A stretch of DNA of 64,000 nucleotides. Source: Polytrichum commune. Lineage: Eukaryota > Streptophyta > Polytrichopsida > Polytrichales > Polytrichaceae. The notes below the pieces were generated by a model that saw only the letters and a list, made by a program, of their open reading frames with translations, was not told where the DNA came from and did not search any database. A program made the translations under genes and the position numbers. Every line of letters starts with the position of its first letter. The first letter of the stretch is position 1. Shown here one piece after another: positions 22,508 through 36,193 of this stretch. The stretch covers positions 46,840,440 to 46,904,439 of the forward strand of contig OX485807.1 of the NCBI GenBank assembly GCA_950295325.1, written 5' to 3'.

Positions 22508-25500
22508 TCATGTAGTGTCTAGTGCTTTTTCCTTCTTGCGACAGAGGCAGTCACAAAACCTTCGAAGCTTCCGCAGCTGAGGCAATGGGTTTCGAAGAGC
22601 CTCCGCTAACGTCACAAATCCAGCATTATGCGTTGTCTCTGATGTTGTTCTATCCACAGATGGTACACGTGGAGCATTAGCAATGCTTTCGGGTGGACTG
22701 AGTGCCCACTGCATTGCCCAAATGGCCAAAGGCCGCATGTATGCCAATGACCGAAAGTAACCATCCATAGTCCATGCTTCTGGAGTTTGGAACCAATATC
22801 TACAAAACCCAAAATAAAAATAAAAATTAGTAAACTGTAAGCTGTAATCTGCTCCAACCAACAGTCTGCAATTATCCCAAGAGAGAAGCCTTGAAAACTG
22901 CTATATTAAAGTTATCTGTATAGTCTCCGAATCAAACTCCAGGTAATTTGGCTACAAGGTAAGTTCTGAGAGCTTATGCATAAAGTCACCAAAGTGTTTG
23001 TAAGGCTTAAATTAACATCCTAAAAGAGCGTGACCGGGCTATTAAAAACCAGGTTTCTAGCTTGGCGTACTAGGATTAGTGGGACAAACTACTAGCCTTG
23101 TGTAGGCTAAGCCAGGGTTTAGGATGGTAGATTTCCATGGTCAGACCCTATTTTAGAGCCTAAAAGTTCTCTCAAAAGTTTCTAAATTGAAGGAGGAGGT
23201 CCAAGAGTTTCACACAACTTTCAAAATCGATCTCCGACACAAGATGCTCTAATGAGCTCTTAATAAACAAGTCTCTCAAAGGGGGACCTTACACCTAGTT
23301 TAGTCCGGGATTTGAGGAACTTTATGGATAACTGTAGGTTCTCTGAAGATCATCCCTCCTCTCAAGAGCTTGGTGTATTTGCATGACTAGAATTATGTTT
23401 TCAAAATTTAAAAGTATAATCAGTTTGATGAAATGTTTAAGAGCAGGCTAACCACACACCCAAGGTCAGACCAACCGGCAAGGAAGACACCCTCGGCTGC
23501 ACGAAAAGCTTCTTCGTGCATCCCTTCATGAATCATGGCTGCTGCTAAGGCATATGTGACACCAGTCCATATCTCACGAGACTGCATGCAGGTTTCATCT
23601 ACTTTGCCATTTGGGTGCATCCCATTGACGGCTCCATAGCGTCCACCCTTCACTTTCATCACGTTGAAGTCAAAGATTTTTCGCAACGCACTCCGTGCTT
23701 TTGCATCCTCAAATAGAGGCGGAAGGCCTGAAGCCCATGCATACCACTGACCTGCCATTTGGTCGGCCTGCACTCATGAGAGAAGCAATGAATTTTTGAG
23801 CTTTCATGGTGTGACTAAAAACATCGGAAGTAGACAATGCCGTCACAATAATTATTTCCTCATATTATGTTGAGATTGATAACCCATCCAACAACTGAAG
23901 TGAACACCAGTTATCTGTATGCCCACCCGTACCACAGCTTCAATTTAAACTATGGGCGAAGAGACTTTATCATTTCATGCCAGTGTTGGCGTTATAACAA
24001 AGAAGTCATCATGTTCTTCCTTTAAGCTTCAATCAACCTGTATTCAAACCTTGGTCTTGATCAAATGATGAGTAGAGAGCTAATCAATACAAAACAAATA
24101 CTCTTATTTCAAATTACTAATGTCACTAACTGACAATGGTAGAGATAGAAAAGAAGAAAACGCCAACAATCAACATTCACCAGCACATTGGAGGTAAAGA
24201 CTGTCAAGACTGTCTAGTGCCCATTCTCATCTACAAGCAACTAAACAAGAATTTGTAAGAAATCTCTTGCAGTATTCACCTGAATAGATTTACTGTTTGA
24301 ACTTGAACCACTGTCATAGCTGAAATATGATCCATTCCATAGCTTTTTCACATAGGCCCCCCTGGCTTGACTGAACTTCATTTGGAAATACCGGGCTGCC
24401 TTATGATCTTCAAGCAGAACCGCCATAGCCTCAGCAGCTTGCAAGGCAGCAATCCAGAGACCCCCACAATAAGCGCTGACACCATTCACAGTCCAGGTGT
24501 CATAAGTTTGGTCAGGAAAGCCATCATTTTCAATTAGACCGTCGCGATCCCGATCAAATTGGTCCAAGTATGCCATAGCTGCATACACAGCAGGCCAGAC
24601 TGCCTTGGCAAACACTTTGTCACCAGTTGCAACCACATCCCTGTATATCTGCCGTAGGCAATGGTTTCAGACCAACAAAAGGGAAGGTTATCAGTCGAAA
24701 CACGATGCATAGAAGATCTCAGAAACATAGTAACTAAAAATTTTGGATTGAGCACAAGACACTAGAATTAGCACTTTTGGGGGTACAGGAGAATAAATTA
24801 GAAGGAATGATCAGAATTTGTAGTATGTGGAATTGTCTCATCGTTCTCAGAAAACAAGAAGTGAAAGGCGATCAAATTTCAGTTGATATATGGTAAGGAG
24901 GCCTGATTTGACTACTTCTCTTGATTGGACACCTATATTTGAGTGCGAGGTTAGGTGTGAATCTAAGAACAAACCCAAAACCACATGTGTTTAGAAGAGA
25001 TTGGACTACATGCTCAAATTTTGATAACTACTCGAGATATTCATATAAAATTATAAAATTATGAGGAAAATGGGTATGGACTCGTTCTGGATTTGTGAAT
25101 CATCTCATACAAATCATTTATTTAATGTCCTAGGAGATGTGGGCTGATCAGAGAAATTAACCATTTAAGACCCGTCCACCTTACATAGAAGAAGACATTC
25201 AGGATCTTAAGTCACCACAGAGGATAATATGATGGTTGACATGAGTAGTTTACCTGAAGCACGAACTTTGAGTTCAGATCCTTCCACCGACTTGTATCAT
25301 GGATATTGTATGCATTCACCTCCAACCACGGGTCATGTTGGCCCAAATCATGAGGGACTGACCCAAAAACCTTCTTCACACCCACACGTCCACCTGCCAT
25401 GTACTTCAACCTCCTTGAATCCTGTGAAAGAGTTCCAGCTGCAAAATCCCTTTGGACAGATAACTCCAGCTTCGGAAAGAGTGACAAAAGTGCAAACGAC

Positions 25501-28500
25501 GCGTAGAAGTGAACATCATATGTGTTCCACATTATATATTCAATACCTTCAAGATAAAGGAATTGACCCACATTCTCTTCACCTTCTTGAAGTAAGGCTA
25601 ACCCAGACAGTAGCCCAGGAGACGATGCACCTTTGAAGTCATGAGGTATTGCTGCCTGCATAGCTCTCAAAATCAGTGTCTCTGCAGTTTCAGGTGCTGA
25701 AGGATCCTCTATCTTCTTAGTTTCTAAGATAGGATCCATACATATGCCTTTGGTACTATCACCTTCACTTTCGTAGGGCAGCGTTGACCCATTCAAAGGA
25801 AAACCCTGTACATGTTGAAATTCTGCAATCAGCTTAGTGTCGTTCCCAGACGAAGAAAGTTCCATGGTGGAGTTATTTTCCTCTTCGTACTTTTTCTGTT
25901 GAACTACGGTAGCAAGAACAGGCGTTTCGGATGACACTGCCAAGTTGGCTTCTGGTACTGAAGCCTGAAGAACATCATCATCTCCGGATATTGATGACAT
26001 GGTGCCTCCATTCATTTTACAAACATTTGGTTTCATATCAGGATTCTCCGGAGAAGGCAACCCATTGTCACCGCGGTTAATAAAAGGCACTGTATTTTTG
26101 CCCACAGATGGATCACCACTCGCAGGGGAACCTGGAGCTGAACAATTTGCTGAACTTGCTGCTGAAAGCTCCGACTTACCCTCCAATGGGGCTCCGCCAT
26201 CTGTATTATATGGTAATTAAAGCATTACATTCTCAACTTCAAAAATTGAAACTAGAATAGCAAAATAGGAGACCTCAATTTCCATCATGTCCAACCAGAA
26301 TATAACTAACAGAATTGAACGACCCTGTCCCCATGCAACAAATTATTCAAAGACTTAGGAGTTGTTAGACTAGGTTATATACCACTATTATTGTTGTTGT
26401 TGTGACTTATAAGGTAGTTTAATGATTTCAATGACCCCCATGAGCACAAATAACCTAGTGATATCGCCCAATTACATGATCTAACAAGTAGAGAGGCATA
26501 TCAGATGACCAAACAAAAAGTAATATAGTATTAGGTGCATCTTCTCCAAATTATGAAGAACTGACATTGATGGAAGTCATTAAACACCTGCCATGGTCCA
26601 TGCAACAGCTGCATTGAGCTCGTAACAACATTGTCAAGCAATTGTTTCGTCATGCAAGTTATGCAACTTACTCCAAACATTTACTGAAAATAATTAGTGT
26701 TCTAAAATAAGCCTGAGTTGAACAAGTGGTAAGATCCCAATTGAAATAAAGTATTATTGTTATCAGACAATTTTACACATTATAATTGTTAACCACAATT
26801 TCAGAATCTATAACAAATTTCTATTAACAGCATGCTAAGACAACAATAAGAGCAGATTGAAAAGGGGAGTCAGGGAACCCGTTATTGTCCAGAACAATAT
26901 TAGGTCTCTGCAGAATGTCAGCTAACCTGTCCAGATGGTACCCCCAGCAACGAGATAATACAACTCGTTGAAAAGTGTCACTCGGTACCTGCAAATTCAG
27001 AAAGTCAAGAAACCAACCATGTTGTTATGGATAAGATCTAAATGAGTGATGCATATAGGTCCATTTGCATCACATGCCTATCTAAATTTTGAAATGAGAA
27101 TCTTATGTCAAAGTAACATCCACTTTCATGAGTTCTTGCCTTAAGCCCATGGATTGGAGACATATCTTCTCTTTGCAGGGAACTATTGGACGTAAAGTTG
27201 GCTATTTAATTGGGTACCAAGTATGATATATTTACTACTTTCAATAAGGCAGACTGTTAGAGGTTAGACCTTACCATTCAGGTAGGTTGACATCTTCAAG
27301 CACTGGTCTTTGCCAATTCTCAATCTCAACCTCCCATTTACGATAATCTGGTAACACAATATGCACAGGAATTTCTTGATCAACGTGCAACCAATAAAGC
27401 AGCAAGAATGGCTAAAATCGTGACAATAAATTCCAGATCTTCGAGACATTCTTTTATGACCTGTCATGTATGCAGAAGCCATACATGTTACTTAACAATA
27501 TCACTCCCAAAGATTGGCCTAGATCAGTACATAGACATATTGAAACACATGAATCACCTGAAGAATGACAACTGAACAAGCCATTAGAAATTCTTACCAC
27601 AAAGAGCATCATGCGCGATTTTCGAGGATGCATTACCATCAACGCCATAGTACTTTGAATAACGCCTACAGGCAAAGCAGTTCGTGAGTATGCTTACCAT
27701 TGGTTCTAGATATCTTTGATCACTCCATGTGGAACCAGAAAATTAGTCTTCCAATATATTAGTCTAACACAAGCGCTTCACATGCATTTGCACAAGTTTG
27801 TATAGAGACATTCTAAAAACTATGGAACTATTTAAATATAAACATCCTTGACTCCAAATGCATAGTGTCCTTCAGTTCTCTTCATACTCCTGCACTGTAA
27901 AAAAACATTTCAGAAGTATAAACAGCTCGTTGGTGTCTTAGTAACTCGCCCTAAAAAATTCTTGAATATGTGTTCAGAACCAGAAATCTCACCTGAAATA
28001 TGACTTCCCTTTCAGAAACTTCACTTCAGGAGAGTCCCATGCCAATGCAAAATCAACAGTTCGCTTCTCATTAGGAGGGATGAATAAACGTGCAGAAATT
28101 GCTGCACCAATTACAGAACCTTGCCTCGAAGGAGATGAGGTATTTGCAGTCCATTTATCCTCATCTAAGCCTCCATTCTGCAAAAACGTAAATTAAAATA
28201 TAATAAACATGATTTAACAACCTGAACATGCTCTTGAACAGACATCAATCAAAAAAATGCCTTCAGGATTCTCCCTATCCTGTTAAGTTGTTATCTTCCT
28301 AGAGACATGGACATCTGTAACCAAATCGACTCACAAATGATTTTCTAGCTTGTACAGGTTAGGTGAAGTTTTACAGTAGTAGACCAACAACTACTCAACG
28401 TTGATAAAGGGGCATATCTACTTCAGATTCAATGAACGAATGCTTCCTTCAAAGTATATCCATACCAGATATTGAAAAGGATCGAAGGTGTAGAAATGAG

Positions 28501-31500
28501 AGATAGAATCATGCAATATTATATTCAAACCAGCATACCGTTTTCATTCTCTCCCACAAGGCTTTTGCTGTGATACCTTCACCTTGACCTGAAACCTGGA
28601 AACTAGGACACGCAGAGAGCGTCACATCCCTACTCTCCTTTGATGCAATTGCAAATGTGAGTGGCCGGCCTCCCTTAGCAGAAGTCCTGCAATATCACAT
28701 CAACATCCCAGTGAGTAAAGAGGGAAACCTTGTATTATAGGCAATCGAAATATACTAATGCAAACTACCTGTATCCAAGGTCTAGATCAACAACTCCGCC
28801 ATAAGCTGAGCAGTGACAATACATAATACGTTACATTCAAGAATTATGGTGTCCCTTAACTTCAGGCTCGTGTGAGGAGACTAAGAGAGTTTGATTATTT
28901 GTTATTTATATGAGCTCTGTAAACAAGGAAGCCAAACTCATGATTGTGGAAACTCTTACTTATGATGAAGTAATACACCACGTACACCATCACCCTCTCT
29001 GTACCTCAAAACATGACACTCAAGATTAGTAATTATCACCCTTTCGTACAGCTGAATTGGAATAGCAAAACCAACCATGCTTACAAATTCCTCAATCTTC
29101 TAATTCTAGACCATTAAAATCTGAGCTCAACGAAATCACAAGAAAGATGTGATCACTCCAACTCTTGTGTCCACATATGCATAGAGCAGTCATGCAGTAT
29201 GACTACAACCCCAAAACTCTCTACTTGACATCTCTCCACTAAATCAAAGATATCTTACAGAACAGAAACACAAGGTGAATCCCCAATTTACATTCCTCAA
29301 CATGAGTTGGTGATTTCTTACGCAAAGCTCTCATTAATATGTCCTCCAGTTAAGCCACTACTACCGCCAATCGAATTCTGAAACAACCAACCATGTCAAT
29401 GTAATATTTACCCACCACAGGTGCATCAGAATGTTGACCATGAAACACCTCAGAATTTTTCACATACATCGATCAAGATATCCTAGAAAGAAAGTCAATA
29501 CAGGAATGATTCTTAATTGTATGATATGGAGAAAAATAGATGTGTGAAAGAACATACCGCCCATGTAAAAAGAAGGTTTACATCAGCAGTCTCTTTTCCA
29601 GTATTCACAACCTGCAGTCCGCAAACAAGTTATACACTTTCTCAAACTCTTCAGCAAAACTGGACTTTAAAGGCCAAACAAAATGTAGACAAAAAGCCAC
29701 TCACAAAAAAATCTGGAAACTACCTAATTAGGTATCAAGACAAACTGATCCAGCTTACCACATATGAAAAAATAGTCGTAGGGTAGCTGCTCTCCTTATA
29801 GTTGTGTGGAATAAAAGGAGATATTTGTCGACAAGAAATCTTTAACTCAGGGTCGGGTTCACCTGTGAATCCCAACAATCAGAACCACACAAACCACTTT
29901 CATGACTTCAAGGCAAACCAAAGAGTCGATTGAAGACAACAATGTTTGGAACATTCTGAGTAAACCAAAGATACAAAGAACTAATCATCTTCTGGTAAAC
30001 CTACACCTTCATAAATCGTCCAAGCTCGAGGAAATAGAGCATGGTATGTTGTATTTTGACCATCCATCTTCCAATCCCATGACGAAATTCCTGCTTCATC
30101 GTTCTTCAGCCTGTCAATCACAAAAACATGGAGCAAATTCCATCGAAAAACTCAACACAAACCACATCTAAATTATGTATGCTAACATAAATACGCAAAA
30201 ATAAAGCATTGAGTAGAGAAATCTGACCCTGAAGAATTGGGATATACGTATAATTACAGAAGAAGTAATTATCCAGCCATTGCAGAGATTTCGAAACACA
30301 AAGATAAGCCAAATTACCCTTTAAACTCTTGAGGGCGGCCTGGAGCAAGAACTGAGGAAACTTGTTTTGAACCACCACCCTCCTTGTGTCTGGTAACGAA
30401 CACCTAATAGCAAAATCATGTCACCAGCACAGTGAATTTGGAGCTGGTTTTAGTGTTTAGTACATCTAAGAATCACTTCTTTGAAGAAAGTCGATTCCTC
30501 ACTTACATTTCTCATTAAAGGACACTTTTGATAAGAAATCGGCCACATGGAATGCAAGTGGTTATGACTTCATTTCCCGCCCCAGTCTACTCTTCTTGAA
30601 TCAAATTCCATATACAATTTGACGAGAAATTTTACAGTGAACGACATCATATTTTCTTACAACCTCCCTTCCCATATTTTGTTTATTCAAATTTCACTAT
30701 ACTAAGTCGGACGTTCGATTTCGATTCCAGTGTCAGAACAGCTAGAAAATTGTATTTTGCGCTGTAAGGTGTCACTATGCTTCAACCTCTACCACGTCAA
30801 AACTTCAATAATAATTCACCAGCATTAGGTGTTAATAGATTATTTCCTTGCAATTAACCACTATGGACTCTCTTCAGATTTGGAAAATACCCCGAATGCC
30901 TATCAGTCCCTGATCCATTGATAACCCTATTTCGATGAGTGCCCTTGCACGGCATAAGATTGGAAATTCGCAAGAGGAAGAGCAGAGGAAATTGAGGTTT
31001 CTGTTGTTACCGAGAATTGGTTAGCTAGCACAGGAGCCTCTTCGCAAACACCGGGAATGATTTGCCAGCGCCGAAACTCCCCTCGGAAGCCTCGGCCGAT
31101 GCTTCCACCCCTGCACAATTTGGCCGGCAACAGATAGAAATGGTTACTTTCATATATACCTGTAAGCAAGTATATATTAGCTGCCAGAGATCTCCAATAA
31201 GGTGTTGCAACAATCTTCAACCCATTCAACCAAAGATTTTCATTTGAAGGTGTTGAATCTGACCCCATTCCACCACATGGTACTCCATGGCAGGCTGAAG
31301 GCTTGCACTCCCTCCTAAAGGGGTCGATAGGCGGAAGCTGCCACATACGTTTGGATACGTAAGTGCCATTACCGTAATAATTCCCTAACAATCGTATTTC
31401 TGCAGATCCACACTCGAAGGTAACGAAACAATGATTGAATCGATCAACTTTGAATTTTAGACACTCTCCAGAATCGACAACTTGCTGCCACATAAGTGCA

Positions 31501-32301
31501 TGTGCTCGTATTAGAATTACCAGAAGACTCGTATATGTCATTTGAGAAGAGTGTAACCCAGACCTACAGACTTCTGGGACCTATCGACTGAACACACATT
31601 TGCATCAAAAAGTATTCTGGTGTGAGGTGAGTTCCACATTGCACGCCAAGGATCCTCACTGATCATGCGGACAGGCAAAGATGTAGTAAAAGGAAAAAAC
31701 ATGTAACATATTCCGGCTTGTTGTTCATGATTTTCAAGCTTACCCGACCCTTGGATCGTTCGGACTGAACATACGTCCACATCCGCATTCCTAACCGAAG
31801 CTGCAAAAATCACTTCAAATAATCAGCAAAACAGGGCCAACTTTTGAACATCATTCATACAATCGCGCCGCACACAACGGTAGCCATCGTCCTGAGCTGA
31901 AGCATGTGCAAAGGCCGCACTTAGAAACATAATTTGAAATTTCCTCGTGCACAAAAAAGCTTGTGTACATTATAACACGGCCATGGAAGCCATCACTCAA
32001 CCGGGGTCAATCAAGTGACCGGTCTCTGACCAAACTCATGAGAAAATCAGGCACAGGTTAGGCGTATCCATGGGTCAACTATGGGGCAACCGTGAAAATC
32101 ATCACGAAAGTTTGAATGCACGATCGCTGGCTAGATTTCCACGAGAATGAATTAAAGAGGAGGCAGTACCATTTTGAGGCCCTCCATAAAGGTGACACGA
32201 AACTCCTTCAAGATGTCGGCATTGCCATTGAGCTTGCGCCTCCATGCCAGCTCTGGCGGTGCTCCAGGACCGTCTTCCAGCTGCCAGGAAGAAAAAGTCA
32301 T
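22508..32301 (-). CDS. non-lysosomal glucosylceramidase, GBA2 type (GH116), 19 exons
   Basis: This enzyme hydrolyses glucosylceramide to glucose and ceramide at cytosol-facing membranes (family knowledge). Exons run 32301-32170, 31800-31744, 31337-31264, 31110-31011, 30403-30318, 30110-30007, 29862-29759, 29611-29558, 29377-29322, 28998-28960, 28686-28539, 28177-27993, 27665-27598, 27347-27275, 26988-26927, 26200-25254, 24648-24280, 23767-23460 and 22799-22508. They total 3258 bases and encode 1085 residues. All 18 introns are GT-AG and the phase closes at TGA. The N-terminal domain has [30 protein letters not shown] and [13 protein letters not shown]. The catalytic domain has [20 protein letters not shown] (about 663-682, nucleophile Glu), [10 protein letters not shown] (about 806-815, acid/base Asp), [26 protein letters not shown] and [11 protein letters not shown] low-complexity Ser/Glu-rich segment of about 200 residues (450-655) sits in exon 16. 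The start is uncertain: an in-frame ATG at 32322 or an unseen upstream exon are alternatives. Confidence 0.94.
24905..25195 (+). repeat. dispersed repeat copy in a GBA2 intron
   Basis: It lies in the intron between exons 16 and 17 of the minus-strand GBA2 gene. It shares ordered phrases (GTGTTTAGAAGAGATTGGAC, TGCTCAAATTTTGATAAC, GAGGAAAATGGGTATGG, TTTAAGACCCGTCCACCTTA) with 20035-20385 in the phosphatase gene, in the same absolute orientation. The class is unknown. Confidence 0.7.
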
Positions 32302-32322
32302 CAATATGAATACAACATCCAT

Positions 32323-33300
32323 CCGCAACTAAAAAAGAAACAAAAACAAAAACAAGATAACCGAATCTTAACACAGTACGTCATCGCAATTGCGAATGAT
32401 GAAGTTGGATGTTTATTGCGCTCCAAACACAATCCGCAAGTCCTGAAAAGTGAATTTTTACACAACATTCATTCAAAAGATCCAACATACAAGTGCCAGA
32501 GTCGGCTTCTGAACGTAATCCGCAATTGGCCATGAATGCTGTCGCTTATGACGCGATGTCCTCCCCCCGCTACTGTTCAGGGGAGTTAAGGAACCCCCCC
32601 TCGTTGGTGTGCTTTGTGGTGACATCGATTCCTCTTCTCTTTTCTACACTATTTTCATCCTCCTCACCGAACAACGAACCCTATCTAAATACACTCAAGG
32701 CATCCATCCTTCGGGACAAGTCTGCAACGACCGTCTCTCAACCTTCCACACAAAACTTAACCCTCTCTCCACCAAACCTGACCTCGACACTTCCAGACCA
32801 CCTCCGACACCGAATTATGAGCAGAGGCGTCCAGGGAGTGATGCAATTTCCGCATGGTGTGCTTGGAAGATTGCAGAGGTGGATCGTTGGAGGCGACCGA
32901 GGCGAGAGGAGAAATCAGGGGGAAGGGGAAGACGACGCCATCCTCCACGTCCGCCGGATAAATCCTCGGACCTCTGGTCTCGGGAGATACGTGGCGGTCG
33001 GCCCAAGAAATCCGACAGCTAAAAAACCACCGACCTACGGTCGCTCGAGGAGGGAGGCTTCTGCAGCAGGTGCACTTTGTCCGTGCATGAGCAAGGCGGC
33101 GACTGGAGGTCGAGGGAGGGCGACTGGGGGACGGCGAGACGGGATCTGACCAGCGTCCACTCCTGACGGGTAACGGGAGGACCTGACATGTGGCCATCCG
33201 TGAGTGGTACACTTGGCATGCTTGTTAGAATCCCAATAATGATGGGAGGCAGGCGAGCATTGAACATCAAGGTCCATGTGGCAGAGGGGTGCTATATATT
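32323..33300. other. GBA2 upstream region with a GC-rich block
   Basis: The probable promoter or 5' leader of the GBA2 gene. Positions about 32850-33170 are markedly GC-rich compared with the surroundings and hold long overlapping open frames on both strands (32493-33149 plus, 33212-32757 minus). Neither frame shows a known domain, signal peptide or splice link. In GC-rich sequence such frames arise by chance because stop codons are scarce. An upstream GBA2 exon or a short unannotated gene here cannot be excluded. Confidence 0.4.
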
Positions 33301-33855
33301 TTGTATGATACTTATTTATTTTATATATATCACAGCACCAACCATGACCATGACCAAATCCAAGTTTGTTTCTAGAGAGGCTGGATCCGCCACGCGAGCG
33401 TCTTTCAAGGGGTCAGCCAATGACACATGGACGACTTTAGGTTTTTGCATGTTGACATCCTCCCCCTCCACCCTCTTCTCAAGTTGTTGGGTCACCTTCG
33501 GACCGAATATTGGATCACACTAATTATTCCAATTAGTGTATGTTATTATACTATTCAGAGTTACGCAGTGTTATAACTATTCATTGAGAATGTCATGTTT
33601 TACCAAGGAAAGTCAATTATGATGTCCAGACGATCGATTGACCTTTCATTAGTAGAAGTTGAATTCCTCAGTAAGATGTTGTTGCACTGCGTAAGTTCAA
33701 GGAGTGACATGCATCAATCGAGGTGACCAGTGTAGAACACGTGGGGTGAGTTTCCATGTAGGCCACTCGCCCACTAGATTCTAGTGGGAATGAAGACAAC
33801 TCACCCAAATGTAGACGGAATTTGATGTGGTAGGGTTCGTATGTGCCAACCAAGT

Positions 33856-33878
33856 ACACTAAATATGATATTTAGTGT
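33856..33878. repeat. palindrome, second copy (ACACTAAATAT arms)
   Basis: Identical to the palindrome at 5307-5329. The shared flank continues rightward (CTCAATACTAATTGTAAA..GTGTAGTGTCACCAACACTA). Confidence 0.85.
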
Positions 33879-36174
33879 CACCAACTCTTATCGTCTTGCT
33901 CAATACTAATTGTAAACCGGGGTGTAGTGTCACCAACACTAAATGTTAACCCAATGTATTTTTTTGTTCCTTGTAAAAAAAGTATGGGCCTTAAAGATTT
34001 ACAGTGTTGCAAGTAATGTCACTTACTAAGTAGGTTTTTCATCCAAATTTCAATCATCCATGACAATATTTCATCACATGTTTGGTAGGATGCAAATGAT
34101 ACCAACCTTTGTTTCAATAATTGGCATTTGGATGAGCTGAAAGTAAGTTGTAATGACAGTATTCGTAAACTTATTCATAGAAAGTGTCACTCAAAAAGTT
34201 ACTACAGTGACATAAAATGGCATATGACACTAAATATCATATTCAATGTAGCTACTCTCATCTTCTCAAATCCAGGTCCAAGTACTAACCTCCTCCTCTA
34301 GATTATTAAAGATGGCATTCTAGACCATCGGTTAACCAACATTTGTAGGTTAATATGTGCTTAAGTGGGCACATGGTAGTCTAGTGGCCCAAGCTCATAG
34401 CCCTTCATATTCTAGTGGTCCACCAAAATGTGGTTGGTTGGCGGCGGTTTGTGCCTATCTACATGTGAACAACTCCAACCCATTATTATCTAGAATCTAT
34501 CATGTGAGCTGCCCACATGGAAACTCACTCTTATAGGATACAGTAGGTGAAATGCATAGTATTGATACACAATATCAAGAATGGTATCAAATAAATCTAA
34601 CCAATATCAAATTGTAATACCAGTTGAATATTGATCCTTATTGGTTATCACAAGTTGAGAGAATCTTCGTATACTCCAAGTTATTATATGGGTCAATAGT
34701 ATCCCAATATCATATTGATACCTAGATACAAAGGGTTGTGGATGGTGTATAGACCCAAATGACATCAAAAATAATATATTCTCAAATAACCCTATTGATA
34801 TCAAATAAATGAATCATCCTTATTATACATATCTGAACGATATCCCAAAAATAAGATACCAGTTCAACATTGTTCCAGATCTTCTTTGATGTTTGTCATT
34901 AAAGAATCAAACTAGTGGGTCCAATTGTAATGAAATCAATTCTCAACTACATGAAGCTTGTTCTTACTAGACCTCCTTCATCCATCCACGGTGGATGAGG
35001 AAACCTAGATGCCACAAAGTCCAAGCCCGCCCTTCCATAATAAGGTTGAAACGTACGTATCCGTAAAGGATACGTACCTTAACTTGCCCAAAGCGTGTGA
35101 GAACCAAAATGTGAGGAAATGTGAGTGTCATCCCATGCAAAATACCAAAGGCCACCTACAAGAAATGGGCGCGGGGGGGGGGGGGTGCTTTAATTTAGCC
35201 TTCCTTCATTGTTGTTGCTTTAGGAAATAAATGGGAGGTGGGCCAACTTTTGCATCCAAAGCTATGGATTGGTGGACAAAGCACCAATGAATGAGGTTGT
35301 ATGTCCGGTTAGAAGAGTTAATTCCTCCCATCAATGATTCCAAGAAAGCCTGAGGGAAACATCGTGGAATTCTACTTGTATGGGATGGATGAAAAAGGAC
35401 TTCATCCATTGCCGTAAGCTCATGGGGGGAGCCCTTTGAGAGTTGGAGTCATGTGCGTGCACGATCCAAATCATGTCCATAGTCATTTTCCTCATTTTTT
35501 CAATGCTCATATGAATATCTTTCATTGTCAATATGAGGACTCTCTTTCATATTGAATGATTATATAGATCTCCCAAAGTTGTTGACTTTCGAGCCTACAC
35601 TAGTATGTGCAATTAGGTTGCTTTCATGAATAGGTTGCTTCTTTACCCCTGCAAATTACCTTGGTTCAAATTCATATCACAAAACTTACAACTTTGTTTA
35701 TTAATCCATATAGAAACTACTTAAAAAAAGAAAAAGGTTATTGTATTTTGTGTCCTTGGTAATAAACATCTAAAATAGTGTGGAATTTTGATAAATTAGC
35801 ATGGGGAAACCCAATTGCACATATAAGTGTAGAATAGTTAACAATTTTGCACACTTAAATCCTCTCTTTTGTAACGCATATTATTTTTGTGTCCATTCTT
35901 AGATCCACACCTAACCACACATCACCCAAATATAGGTGACACCTTAAAATGAGTAATTGATTGAGGTCCATTTACCTTGACCCCAAAGCATTTATCCAAT
36001 AGGTTTGGAATTTACTTGAATATAGGAGGTTTCAGTAAGGGGTCCCACACGCACGTGGCTCCCACTCTCAAAAGATAGTCTTATTATTACTTAAACTAAG
36101 ACTATCCATTTGTTGTCAGTGCTCTAACCCTAACTCATAACATCCCCTCAACATTCATCCACAATGGGCGATAA

Positions 36175-36193
36175 GGGGGGGGGGGGGGGGGGG
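36175..36193. repeat. G homopolymer
   Basis: A run of about 19 G followed by GAGAGAGAGG. It is a simple-sequence tract that could form a G-quadruplex-like structure. Its exact length is prone to sequencing error. Confidence 0.85.

Noticed and set aside
27850-27895. Possible GBA2 exon encoding [16 protein letters not shown]
   Set aside because: Exon 12 joins in phase to 27665-27598, which encodes the conserved RYSKYYG...AHDAL segment. The candidate has no counterpart in the family.
28755-28812. Possible GBA2 exon encoding [13 protein letters not shown]
   Set aside because: Its phase does not fit the flanking exons, and joining exon 10 directly to exon 11 restores the family sequence (LLHHK then TSAKGG).
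31025-31247. Short frames on both strands around GBA2 exon 4
   Set aside because: They are shadows of exon 4 and its intron in other frames.
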